Shown one piece after another: positions 24,374-31,898 of a stretch of 64,000 nucleotides of DNA. A model generated the notes under the pieces. It was not told the origin of the DNA and searched no databases. It saw nothing but the letters and a program-made list of their open reading frames with translations. A program made the translations under genes and the position numbers. The stretch comes from Desulfolinea sp050305405 (GTDB lineage: Bacteria > Chloroflexota > Anaerolineae > Anaerolineales > Villigracilaceae), in the NCBI GenBank assembly GCA_050305405.1, contig JBNLFG010000005.1:124001-188000 (forward strand). Direction: 5' to 3'. Every line of letters starts with the position of its first letter. Position 1 is the first letter of the stretch.

Positions 24374-25801
24374 ATGACAAAAAATACTCGTTTTCTTTTT
24401 ACCCTGCTGCTGACACTACTCTTTATGGGATTGTCAGGCTGCACCGGAGCGACGCCTGCACCCGCAACGCCTACCGATGCGCCAGCCGAGGAAGAAAGCG
24501 CCCCTACCCCGGAACTTGCTACTGTTAGTGAGCCGGTCGAAGTCAACAATTGTTTAGAGTGTCACACAGACAAAGACCGTCTGATCGATACCGCTAAACC
24601 AGAAGAAGTTGTCGTCTCAGAGAACGAAGGCGAAGGCTGAGGTGGCGAAGTGGCTCCGTTGGAGCCTTGGGAGAAAGTTCTTGTGGACGGGGAAGTCTTC
24701 CCCACCACCATTCACGGCGCAATTTCTTGTATCGAATGTCATAACGGTATTCAGGATCCCGATAAAGAGATTGCCCACACAGATCTAATTGCAACGCCAA
24801 GCACAGATAACGAACGTGTTTGCAGCAAATGTCACCCTGCCGTCACCATGACCTACGATGACAGCCTCCACGCAGCCCAAACCGGCTACTGGACAGCACT
24901 CGACGAACGCACTGCTCCTGAAGATCACCCAGTGATCGACGAAATGTTTGGCAACCACTGCCAATCCTGCCACACCATTTGCGGTGACTGCCATGTCAGC
25001 CGTCCACAATCAGCAGGCGCTGGCTTCATCGACGGGCATAACTTCCAAAAGACCCCATCAATGACCAATAACTGCACGGCCTGTCACGGCAGCCGTGTTG
25101 GGAATGAATATCTCGGCAAGAACGAAGATGTCAAATCTGACATTCACTTCCGTCAGGGACGCATGAAATGCACGGATTGTCATACCGGCCACGAGATGCA
25201 CGGTCAGTTAGCGGAGTGCGATACGTGTCACACCGAGATGCCCACAACCGACACCCTGCCTCCCGACCACCGTTACGCAGATGATGATCTCGGCACCCCG
25301 ACCTGCGAATCCTGTCATAAAGAGGCAGCCAATGGTCTGGATGACATCACAATGCATCAGCCGCACGGCAGTAAACTCGCCTGCCAGGTCTGCCACTCGG
25401 TCAGCTACACCAGTTGTGATGGATGTCATGTACAGATCAGTGAAGAAACGGGCAATCCCTTCTTCGCCACCGATGGTACTTATATGACCTTCCTGATCGG
25501 TAAAAACCCGATCCAGAGTGAGCAAAAGCCGTACGAATTTATCACCCTGCGCCACATTCCAGTATCAGAAGACAGCTATGCTTTCTATGGTGAAGACCTG
25601 CTGAAGAATTTCAACGCACTGCCTACTTGGGCTTATACAACACCACATAATATCCAGCGTATCACCCCACAGGCTGAAAGTTGCAATGCTTGCCACGGAA
25701 ACGAATCAATTTTCCTAACAGCCGACAAAGTCGCCGAGAACGAATTGGAAGCCAATCTTCCGGTTATCGTCGAAAATGTCCCCGCCGTCTTAGGTCAATA
25801 A
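24374..25801 (+). CDS. 12-haem cytochrome c lipoprotein, interrupted by an in-frame TGA
   Basis: Translation from ATG 24374 (after GTAAGGAGAT) gives a lipoprotein signal (FMGLSGC) and a Pro/Ala/Thr linker with the first CxxCH (CLECH), then meets TGA at 24638-24640. The same frame continues at once to 25801 with eleven more haem sites: CIECH, CSKCH, CQSCH, CGDCH, CTACH, CTDCH, CDTCH, CESCH, CQVCH, CDGCH and CNACH. Read through, it has 475 residues and one signal. The TGA lies in a Glu/Gly linker, where GGA (Gly) would fit. It could be a nonsense mutation, sequence error, or a selenocysteine codon; a GGCTCC-GTT-GGAGCC hairpin starts 12 bases later. It is followed by the rhodanese gene. Confidence 0.72.
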
Positions 25802-25835
25802 AAACAATAACTTTTCTATCTATAAGGAGAAAGTA

Positions 25836-27608
25836 ATGAAAAAGAATCGAATGCTACCCCTGCTCTTCACCATGTTGATGGTTTTCAGCATCGTTATGAG
25901 CGCTTGCTCTCCGGCACCTGCCGAAGAAGCACCTGTTGCAGAAGCTCCCGCCGAGGAAGCACCTGCTGAAGAGGCTCCCGTTGTTGAAGAGCCAGTCGTC
26001 GAAGAAGTTGATATTAACGCCCCTTACAGCACTATGCTTGCCAACATGGCTGGCTACAACACGATCAAAGTTGATGCACTGCTCGAAGAACTTGCAACTG
26101 ATACTCCCCCCTTCCTCCTGGATGTTCGCTCGGAAGAAGAAGTTACCGAACAAGGTCATATCGAAGGCGCAGCTCACATTCCGTTGGACATGCTTGCCGA
26201 TCACACTGACTTGCTGCCTTCCTTCGACACCCCCATCGTCACATACTGTGGCACCGGCTGGCGTGCAACCATCGCCATGACCGCTCTTCACGGCATGGGC
26301 TATGAAAACGTCCGCGCTCTCAAATACACCTTTACTGGCTGGGTCGAAGATGGCAATCCAGTTGTTGAAGGCCTTCCCGAACCACTGGTACTTGACGCTG
26401 TTGAAATCCCCGAAGCTTTGCTTGCCGCCAACGCTAGCGCAGCAGCCGCCTCGAAAGGGATGGGCGATCACTGGGGCGTTCTGCCTCCCGAAACGCTTGA
26501 CACCAATATGGTCGAAATGGCTGACCTGGTTGTGATCGACGTCCGCCGCGCAGAAGAAGTTGAAGAAAAAGGCTATATCGACGCGCCTAACTACATCCAC
26601 ATCCCGCTTGAAAGCCTCATTGACGATATGGCTATGTGGCCTGCAGATACAGCCACCCCCATCACAGTTTACTGTGGTAGTGGACACCGCTCCACCATGG
26701 CAATGACCATGCTGCTCGCCAATGGCTACGAAAACGTTAACAGCCTCAAAGGCGGCTACGGCGGCTGGGTTGGCGCTGGTCTCCCCACTGTTGGTGGCGT
26801 TCCCACCCTTACCCAGAACTACACGGCCATGCTCTCCACCATGGAAGGCTACAATACCGTCAAAGCTGATGGTCTGCTCGAAGAATTGACTTTGGACACC
26901 CCTCCCTTCATCCTCGACGTACGCAGCGTTGCCGAAGTTGAAGAACAAGGTCATATCGAAGGCGCAGCTCACATTCCGTTGGACGAACTTGCACAGCACA
27001 TCGACCTGCTGCCCTCCTTCGACACCCCCATCGTCACTTACTGTGGCAGCAGCTGGCGCGCAACAATTGCGATGACCGCACTCCACGGCATGGGCTGGAC
27101 AGATGTCCGCGCTCTCAAAGTCAACTACTCTGACTGGGTCGCCGCCGACAACCCCGTTGCAGACGGTCTCCCCGAGCCGATGGTTCTTGATGTCGCCAGC
27201 GTAGGTGAAGGTCTCACCGCTCCCGTCGACACCGCTGTCATCTGGGCAAAAGACAACGGCTGGGGTGGCAAAGCTGCTGACGCCCTCAGCACTGAGCTGC
27301 TCGAAAAACCGGACATGATCCTCATCGACGTCCGCCGTGCTGAAGAACTGACCGAAAACGGCGTCATCGCCACCGAAGGTCAGGAACTCATCTCCATCCC
27401 GCTCGAGAGCTTCGTCGCAGATGCATCCATGTGGCCTGCCGACAAAGATGCCGAAATCGTCGTCTACTGTGGCAGCGGACACCGCTCCACCATGGCAATG
27501 ACCATGCTCATCACGAACGGCTACACCAACGTTACCAGCCTCAAAGGCGGTTTCGGTGGCTGGGCAGCCGCAGAGCTCCCCATTGCCGACTACGTTGCAG
27601 CTGAGTAA
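25836..27608 (+). CDS. Lipoprotein with four rhodanese domains
   Basis: The protein has 590 aa. The lipobox is VMSAC, followed by an Ala/Glu/Pro linker. Four rhodanese-fold domains follow, each with the DVR entry motif and an active-site Cys loop: TYCGTGWRA (domain 1), VYCGSGHRS (2), TYCGSSWRA (3) and VYCGSGHRS (4). Domains 1/3 and 2/4 resemble each other, so the gene arose by duplicating a two-domain unit; a 42-bp block is identical at 26148 and 26943. All four keep the Cys that carries persulfide sulfur in the family. Located outside the membrane and next to multihaem genes, it may handle sulfane sulfur from thiosulfate, tetrathionate or polysulfide. It starts after ATAAGGAGA. Confidence 0.88.
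   Translation: MKKNRMLPLLFTMLMVFSIVMSACSPAPAEEAPVAEAPAEEAPAEEAPVVEEPVVEEVDINAPYSTMLANMAGYNTIKVDALLEELATDTPPFLLDVRSEEEVTEQGHIEGAAHIPLDMLADHTDLLPSFDTPIVTYCGTGWRATIAMTALHGMGYENVRALKYTFTGWVEDGNPVVEGLPEPLVLDAVEIPEALLAANASAAAASKGMGDHWGVLPPETLDTNMVEMADLVVIDVRRAEEVEEKGYIDAPNYIHIPLESLIDDMAMWPADTATPITVYCGSGHRSTMAMTMLLANGYENVNSLKGGYGGWVGAGLPTVGGVPTLTQNYTAMLSTMEGYNTVKADGLLEELTLDTPPFILDVRSVAEVEEQGHIEGAAHIPLDELAQHIDLLPSFDTPIVTYCGSSWRATIAMTALHGMGWTDVRALKVNYSDWVAADNPVADGLPEPMVLDVASVGEGLTAPVDTAVIWAKDNGWGGKAADALSTELLEKPDMILIDVRRAEELTENGVIATEGQELISIPLESFVADASMWPADKDAEIVVYCGSGHRSTMAMTMLITNGYTNVTSLKGGFGGWAAAELPIADYVAAE
26148..26984 (+). repeat. Internal duplication in the four-rhodanese gene
   Basis: A 42-bp stretch at 26148-26189 recurs exactly at 26943-26984, 795 bp (265 codons) away. 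Other near-identical segments such as TTCGACACCCCCATCGTCAC follow at the same offset, marking a tandem duplication of the two-domain unit. Confidence 0.85.
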
Positions 27609-27628
27609 AATACACAACACCACTCATT

Positions 27629-27664
27629 CAAAAGTCCCCAGCAAAATGTTGGGGACTTTTTCTT
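27629..27664 (+). terminator. Terminator of the 12-haem/rhodanese operon
   Basis: AAAAGTCCCCA and TGGGGACTTTT form a stem followed by TTCTTTT. A second hairpin, TTGGGCAGAC/GTCTGCCCAA (27673-27698), follows right after. Confidence 0.9.
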
Positions 27665-27778
27665 TTAAAAATTTGGGCAGACCTGCGTGTCTGCCCAAAA
27701 GATAAACCGTAGAGCAAACACATAGATCCATGCCTACGGTACAATCAACAAAACCTTCAACCATCAAAAGGAAAGCCT

Positions 27779-28252
27779 ATGTCACTCATCAACCACTACT
27801 CCACCCTGTGGGGATTAGGCATCATCTTCGCCGTGGCCGCCTACTTCCTCCTGCGCGGAGAACGCTCCGCGAAAAAACAACTTACCCTCGTCCTGATCGG
27901 GGTTGCCCTCGTGACAACTTGGTTCGCCATTCGCCCCCAAAGCGGATCGAACGAAGCAGCCGATACGCTCCGAGCCGAAATAGGGCAGGGAACGCCCGTC
28001 CTGCTCGAACTCCAGTCCCCTTACTGAGCAGCCTGCGCTGCGGCGAAACCCATCGTCGATGGGCTGGAAGAAGAATTTAGCGGAGATCTGCTTGTCCTCC
28101 GCGTGGACGTTCAATCCGAAAACAGCAAAGACTTTGCCCGAGAATTTGGCTCCATGACCCCCACCTTCGTCTTTTTCGATGCCGAAGGCAACGAACTTTG
28201 GCGCGCCCTCGGTACTATTGATCCCGAACAAATCCGCCAATCCATGCAATAA
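27779..28252 (+). CDS. Membrane-anchored thioredoxin-fold protein with TGA at the first CxxC position (candidate selenoprotein)
   Basis: From ATG 27779 (after AAAAGGAAA) the frame encodes two N-terminal helices (WGLGIIFAVAAYFLLRG and LTLVLIGVALVTTWFAI) and then PVLLELQSPY. TGA at 28025-28027 follows, and the frame continues AACAAAKPIVDGLEEEF ... GSMTPTFVFFD ... to TAA at 28250. The TGA therefore takes the place of the first Cys of a thioredoxin CxxC (Y-U-A-A-C), and the downstream part has the expected strands and cis-Pro (MTPTF). A hairpin CCCATC-GTC-GATGGG begins 22 bases after the TGA and its loop starts with G, as expected of a bacterial SECIS. Full length is 157 residues. A nonsense mutation is the alternative. 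Confidence 0.72.
28028..28067 (+). promoter_or_regulatory. Candidate bacterial SECIS element
   Basis: CCCATC (28049-28054), loop GTC and GATGGG (28058-28063) form a perfect 6-bp stem. The loop begins 27 bases after the TGA, within the range known for bacterial SECIS elements, and its first base is G. Short GC hairpins are also common by chance in coding DNA. Confidence 0.45.
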
Positions 28253-28256
28253 ACAC

Positions 28257-28322
28257 AAGTGCGATGCACGTTTAAAGTCATCCCAATCCAGCAATCATCT
28301 CATAAAACGTGCATTGCACTTT
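28257..28322. repeat. Palindromic intergenic element
   Basis: AAGTGCGATGCACGTTT and AAACGTGCATTGCACTTT form long inverted arms around a 30-bp centre, between the thioredoxin-like gene and the convergent HAD gene. A terminator-like role for either gene is possible. Confidence 0.6.
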
Positions 28323-28374
28323 CCCCCTCGAAAGGGAGACAACGCATCCTATCAGATGCAATGCTTTTTTCTTT

Positions 28375-29382
28375 TTAAAGCACCTCCCCCAACGCCACAT
28401 TAATATCATCAAAAACTTCCGCCCCCTGCGCCCGCAGATACCCGCCCTTCACCACATCAGGCGCGATGCCAATCTTCTGCACCAGCACAGGCAGCCCCTT
28501 CTCGCGCAGCACCTCCCCCATTGCCCCAACACTAATTAAACCACCAGGCGTATCCTCAAAAACGACGATCTCTTCAAACACCAAACCTTCTGCGCTGGCG
28601 CCGTTCAATAGCCCGTGCGTGCTCAATAAACTCTCCTGTAACTCCCTCCCCGTCGAAACCAGCGCCGCCGAGAGCGCATGGCCCGCAGCAGGTTTCGAGA
28701 AGTCAGATGCCTCACCGCCAACCTGCTGCGCCAGCCATTCCATGTCGTTATAGCCCACCAGCGGAATGCCCTCCAAACCCACCAGACGCAGACCATAGTC
28801 GGCGTCGGGCATCTCGCTCGAGGGGCGATTCGTCATCACCGCGCATCCATGCTCGGGATGCTCAAGCCACGCCAAAAGCCGTTCTCGCGTGGACGTTTCG
28901 AGCAGCGCCTCGTCAAATTGAAGCAGGTAGCTTTCCACATCCAAGCTGCTTTTCTCTCCATAAATGCGTTCAAAATCCGCACTACCCAAGATCAATTCCT
29001 GAAAAGTCCGATAAATCGGTGATTGGAGCGTCTCGCTCTGTCGGATCATCTGGACGCTTTTCTCGTCGCCCGTGAGCTGTTGGATGACTCTTTCGAGCCG
29101 GATGCGCGCCGGGATTTGAACTGGTTCCCGTTTAAGCAGCTCAAAAAGCGGCTCGAGGGATAGCTCGCCACCAAACGCCAGCACCGCGAGGGCTGCCGCA
29201 CTCGAATGCCATTCGGTCGCAATACCTAACCCCTCAAATTGGGCGATATGTTCGTCGGTGAGCGTGATACCCGGGTAGCCGAGCGCCTCCGCCCCCAAGC
29301 GAACAGCCTCCTGCAAGGCACGATGATAGCCGCGCGGGGCGAGCAGAACGCCGTCCATGTCAAAAATGAGTATTTTTTTCAT
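28375..29382 (-). CDS. HAD-superfamily hydrolase downstream of the his operon
   Basis: The protein has 335 aa. Motif I is ILIFDMDGVLLAPRG with the nucleophile and acid/base Asp pair; motif II resembles CAVMTNRPSS; the later VVFEDTPGGLISVGAM supplies the Mg2+-binding acidic residues. The middle 200 residues form a large cap, so the protein is longer than simple phosphatases. It follows hisE at 115 bp on the same strand. The operon encodes no obvious histidinol-phosphate phosphatase, so this enzyme is a possible candidate, but nothing in the motifs proves it. Confidence 0.78.
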   Translation of the reverse strand: MKKILIFDMDGVLLAPRGYHRALQEAVRLGAEALGYPGITLTDEHIAQFEGLGIATEWHSSAAALAVLAFGGELSLEPLFELLKREPVQIPARIRLERVIQQLTGDEKSVQMIRQSETLQSPIYRTFQELILGSADFERIYGEKSSLDVESYLLQFDEALLETSTRERLLAWLEHPEHGCAVMTNRPSSEMPDADYGLRLVGLEGIPLVGYNDMEWLAQQVGGEASDFSKPAAGHALSAALVSTGRELQESLLSTHGLLNGASAEGLVFEEIVVFEDTPGGLISVGAMGEVLREKGLPVLVQKIGIAPDVVKGGYLRAQGAEVFDDINVALGEVL

Positions 29383-29401
29383 AGTGTCTCCCAGCAGGGC
29401 A

Positions 29402-29486
29402 TGCGTCGCACCAAGTTTAACGGAAGCTTTCGTAGACAGATTTTGTCCCGTTTAGCAGCTTCGTTCTGAAAGGCTGGTGCGACGCA
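29402..29486. repeat. Palindromic repeat family C, copy 1
   Basis: The arms TGCGTCGCACCA and TGGTGCGACGCA flank a 61-bp centre. It sits between hisE and the HAD gene; a second copy lies on the other side of hisE. Confidence 0.85.
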
Positions 29487-29496
29487 CGTCCGTTTC

Positions 29497-29772
29497 TTAT
29501 TTTTGATGCCGCTTTCTTAGCTCATCTTCCACATCCACCAGCGTCAACCCCTTGGCGCTCAACAAAACCAGCGTGTGGTAAAAAAGGTCACTGACCTCCT
29601 CAATGATGCGCTGATCGCCCTGCCCCTTCGCGGCGATGATGACTTCAACTGCCTCCTCCCCAACCTTCTGGCAGATACGGTCTTCCCCCTCGGCAAACAA
29701 GCTAGCCGTATACGATTTCTCGCTGGGGTTGGCTTTACAATCTTCGATAATTTCAAACAATTCGTTTAACAT
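29497..29772 (-). CDS. hisE: Phosphoribosyl-ATP pyrophosphatase
   Basis: The protein has 91 aa and removes pyrophosphate from phosphoribosyl-ATP, step 2 of histidine synthesis. The MazG-like helices carry the family residues: SYTASLFAEGEDRICQKVGEEAVEVIIAAKG and EEVSDLFYHTLVLLSAKG, whose Glu/Asp residues bind Mg2+. It is separate from hisI here, whereas many bacteria fuse them. It is flanked on both sides by palindromic repeats of family C and is the last his gene of the run. Confidence 0.94.
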   Translation of the reverse strand: MLNELFEIIEDCKANPSEKSYTASLFAEGEDRICQKVGEEAVEVIIAAKGQGDQRIIEEVSDLFYHTLVLLSAKGLTLVDVEDELRKRHQK

Positions 29773-29790
29773 ATTTTGCTCCAGAACTGA

Positions 29791-29879
29791 GTGCGTCGCA
29801 CCAAAACGACAAGTATTTTTCTGTCAATCGGCAAAATGCCCATCGTTGGAATCATCTAGTCAAAGATGGTGCGACGCAC
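29791..29879. repeat. Palindromic repeat family C, copy 2
   Basis: GTGCGTCGCACCA and TGGTGCGACGCAC bracket a 62-bp centre that differs from that of copy 1. It lies between hisI and hisE. Confidence 0.85.
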
Positions 29880-29895
29880 TACTGCATTCTTTTCT

Positions 29896-30243
29896 CTACT
29901 CTCTAATCTCTATTTCTCGATAAAAACAACTCCGCGCCCCCGTATGGCAGGCGGGACCCGCAGGCTCGGTCATCAAGATGAGCGTATCGGCATCACAGTC
30001 TACCAAGATTTGGCGGACATGCATAAAATTACCTGATGTTGCCCCTTTCAGCCAAAGCACATTACGGCTACGGCTCCAAAAGTGAGCTTTACCCGTTTCC
30101 TTTGTTAATCGAAACGCCTCGGCATTCATCCACGCAACCATGAGAATATCTTTCGTCTCAATATCCTGCACAATAGCAGGGATTAAGCCATATTGGTCGA
30201 ATTTCAATTCATCGTCGTTCGTAAAAAGTTCAAATGCTTTCAT
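29896..30243 (-). CDS. hisI: Phosphoribosyl-AMP cyclohydrolase
   Basis: The protein has 115 aa and opens the adenine ring of phosphoribosyl-AMP (step 3). Hallmarks: LIPAIVQDIETKDILMVAWM, KAHFWSRSRNVLWLKGATSG, and the zinc and magnesium ligands in VDCDADTLILMTEPAGPACHTGARSCFY. It is the standalone, N-terminal half type, matched by hisE downstream. The gap to hisF upstream (30362) is filled by a palindromic repeat. Confidence 0.95.
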   Translation of the reverse strand: MKAFELFTNDDELKFDQYGLIPAIVQDIETKDILMVAWMNAEAFRLTKETGKAHFWSRSRNVLWLKGATSGNFMHVRQILVDCDADTLILMTEPAGPACHTGARSCFYREIEIRE

Positions 30244-30256
30244 AGTTTCTCATTTA

Positions 30257-30331
30257 AACCGCCAAGACGCAGAGTTCGTCAATTCTTTTAAAAAGCTATT
30301 AAAACTTGGCGCTCTTGGCGTCTTCGCGGTT
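30257..30331. repeat. Palindromic repeat family D between hisF and hisI
   Basis: AACCGCCAAGACGC and GCGTCTTCGCGGTT form arms with one mismatch around a 47-bp AT-rich centre containing a smaller CTTGGCG/CGCC motif. Confidence 0.75.
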
Positions 30332-30361
30332 CAGATTTTTTCACTCATCACTCGTCTCGGA

Positions 30362-31147
30362 TCAAATCTCTCTCGGCATCCGAATCTTAATTCTTCTCCT
30401 AACCAAATAACGCTTGATCTCATCAATCGTATACTCGTCATAATGCAACATCGACGCAACCAACGCCGCATCTGCCTTGCCCTCGGTCAGCACATCGTAG
30501 AGATGTTCAGGTGTCCCGCCGCCGCCCGAAGCGATGACGGGGATCGAGACCGCCTCGGCGATCATGCGCGTCAGGGTCAGTTCGTAGCCTTCTTTCGTGC
30601 CGTCAGCGTCAATTGAGTTGACAACCAACTCGCCAGCACCCAACTCCTCGCCACGCTTCGCCCACTCAATGGCGTCGAGACCCATCCGCCTGCGTCCACC
30701 CTCGATCACGATCTCGTAACCACTCTCCAGCCCAGGGGCAGGGTCGACCCGCAGCACGTCCATCGACAAAACCACCGCCTGCGCACCGAAAGCCGCCGAC
30801 GCCTCGCTGATCAACTCAGGTCGCCGCACGGCTGCCGAGTTCACATTGATCTTCTCCGCCCCCGCCAGCAGCACCCGCGAGCAATCTTCCACCGTCCGCA
30901 AGCCGCCGCCGACCGAAAAGGGGATAAAAACCTGCTCCGCCACGGCGCTCACCACGTCCAGCATGATGTCACGCTTGTCGCTCGACGCCGTGATGTCGTA
31001 AAAAACCAGCTCGTCCAGCCCCTCGGCGTAATATTTTTTCGCCTGCACAACGGGGTCGCCGATGTCCTTCGTATCCACAAATTTGACCGATTTCGCCAGC
31101 TTGCCATCGCGCACGTCCAGACAGGAAATTATTCGTTTTGAGAGCAT
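30362..31147 (-). CDS. hisF: Imidazole glycerol phosphate synthase, cyclase subunit
   Basis: The ATG at 31147 shares its A with the TGA stop of hisH and has GGAGG just upstream; a TTG four codons earlier is less likely. The protein has 261 aa, a (beta/alpha)8 barrel: RIISCLDVRDG with the catalytic Asp, FSVGGGLRTVEDC, EKINVNSAAV, VVLSMDV and the second catalytic Asp in NSIDADGTKEGY, then IASGGGGTPEHL. With HisH it forms imidazole glycerol phosphate and AICAR from PRFAR and ammonia. Confidence 0.96.
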   Translation of the reverse strand: MLSKRIISCLDVRDGKLAKSVKFVDTKDIGDPVVQAKKYYAEGLDELVFYDITASSDKRDIMLDVVSAVAEQVFIPFSVGGGLRTVEDCSRVLLAGAEKINVNSAAVRRPELISEASAAFGAQAVVLSMDVLRVDPAPGLESGYEIVIEGGRRRMGLDAIEWAKRGEELGAGELVVNSIDADGTKEGYELTLTRMIAEAVSIPVIASGGGGTPEHLYDVLTEGKADAALVASMLHYDEYTIDEIKRYLVRRRIKIRMPREI

Positions 31148-31761
31148 CACAGCCTCCAATTTGCAAAGTTTACGAGCGTTTGCAGCCCAACGGGTCCACT
31201 TTTTTCAGTGTGAAATTGCACCGCAAAGAGATTGTCCACACCGACCGCCACAGGGAACTCAAAGCCATAATCGGACGTAGCGAAGACGTTTGCCTCGCTA
31301 TCGGGCTGCGGATAATACGAGTGGACGAAATAAAACTCATCGCCAGATTTCAGATGGGATAAGACTGGATGCGGATTTGTGACTTTCACTTCGTTCCAGC
31401 CCATGTGCGGGATTTTGAGTGTCTCGTCCGTGAATTTGAACTTGAGTGCCCTCCCTGGCAGGATACCCAGCCCCAACGTATTGTCGTCTTCTTCCGACTC
31501 GGACAAAATAATCTGGCTCCCCAAGCAGATGCCGAGGGTAGGCGTGCCGCGCTCGAAAGCCTCCTTCAGCGCAGAATCAAGATTACGCTCCTTCAGCGTC
31601 TCCATCGCCGAACCTGCCGCCCCCACCCCGGGGAAGATAATCCGCTCCGCTTTACGAATGACATTCGGGTCTTTGCTGATCTGGTTTTCAATGCCGAGAT
31701 GCGTCAACGCCCGTTGAACGGAGGTTAGGTTTCCGGCTTTGTAATCGATGATTGTTATCAT
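31147..31761 (-). CDS. hisH: Imidazole glycerol phosphate synthase, glutaminase subunit
   Basis: I start at ATG 31761 (AAAGGA upstream), where MITIIDYKAGN begins the family; the open frame extends into a repeat copy without support. The protein has 204 aa. The class I glutaminase triad is visible: Cys in GTPTLGICLGSQII, His and Glu in FAVQFHTEKSG, with the GVGAAGSAM oxyanion loop. It supplies ammonia to HisF through the barrel. Its stop overlaps hisF by one base, giving tight coupling. Confidence 0.96.
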   Translation of the reverse strand: MITIIDYKAGNLTSVQRALTHLGIENQISKDPNVIRKAERIIFPGVGAAGSAMETLKERNLDSALKEAFERGTPTLGICLGSQIILSESEEDDNTLGLGILPGRALKFKFTDETLKIPHMGWNEVKVTNPHPVLSHLKSGDEFYFVHSYYPQPDSEANVFATSDYGFEFPVAVGVDNLFAVQFHTEKSGPVGLQTLVNFANWRL

Positions 31762-31787
31762 AATTTTTCCTTTTAATCTTTCTGTAC

Positions 31788-31898
31788 AGTCTCTGAGCGG
31801 AGGGCTGAACAAAGAGAAGCCCGTAGTCGAAGAGCGGTTTAGCAGAACGCCGCCCTTCGACTGCGCTCCTCCCGCTGGGCGTCGCTCCGCTCAGGAAC
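31788..31898. repeat. Dispersed palindromic repeat, family A, copy 3 (overlaps the hisA stop)
   Basis: CTGAGCGGA (31793-31801) and TCCGCTCAG (31886-31894) are the outer arms; GTAGTCGAAGAG and GCCCTTCGACTG the inner. The TGA stop of hisA is the TCA at 31891-31893, so the repeat supplies the end of the hisA reading frame. Confidence 0.88.

Noticed and set aside
24650..25801. Separate gene starting at GTG 24650
   Set aside because: No ribosome site and no signal peptide, though all haem sites need export; it is simply the continuation of the frame from 24374.
25854..27623. A 589-codon open frame antisense to the four-rhodanese gene
   Set aside because: It mirrors the plus-strand gene almost exactly and has no recognisable domain, signal or ribosome site. 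It results from the codon use and duplication of the sense gene.
24638..28027. TGA reassigned to glycine or tryptophan in this organism
   Set aside because: TGA is the normal stop of several genes here, such as panE, hisH and the small protein at 14305, so a general reassignment is excluded.
27815..28294. A 159-codon frame antisense to the thioredoxin-like gene
   Set aside because: No family resemblance. The sense strand shows clear thioredoxin motifs on both sides of the TGA.
31762..31812. N-terminal extension of HisH
   Set aside because: The extension runs into a repeat copy. MITIIDYKAGN at 31761 is the typical start.
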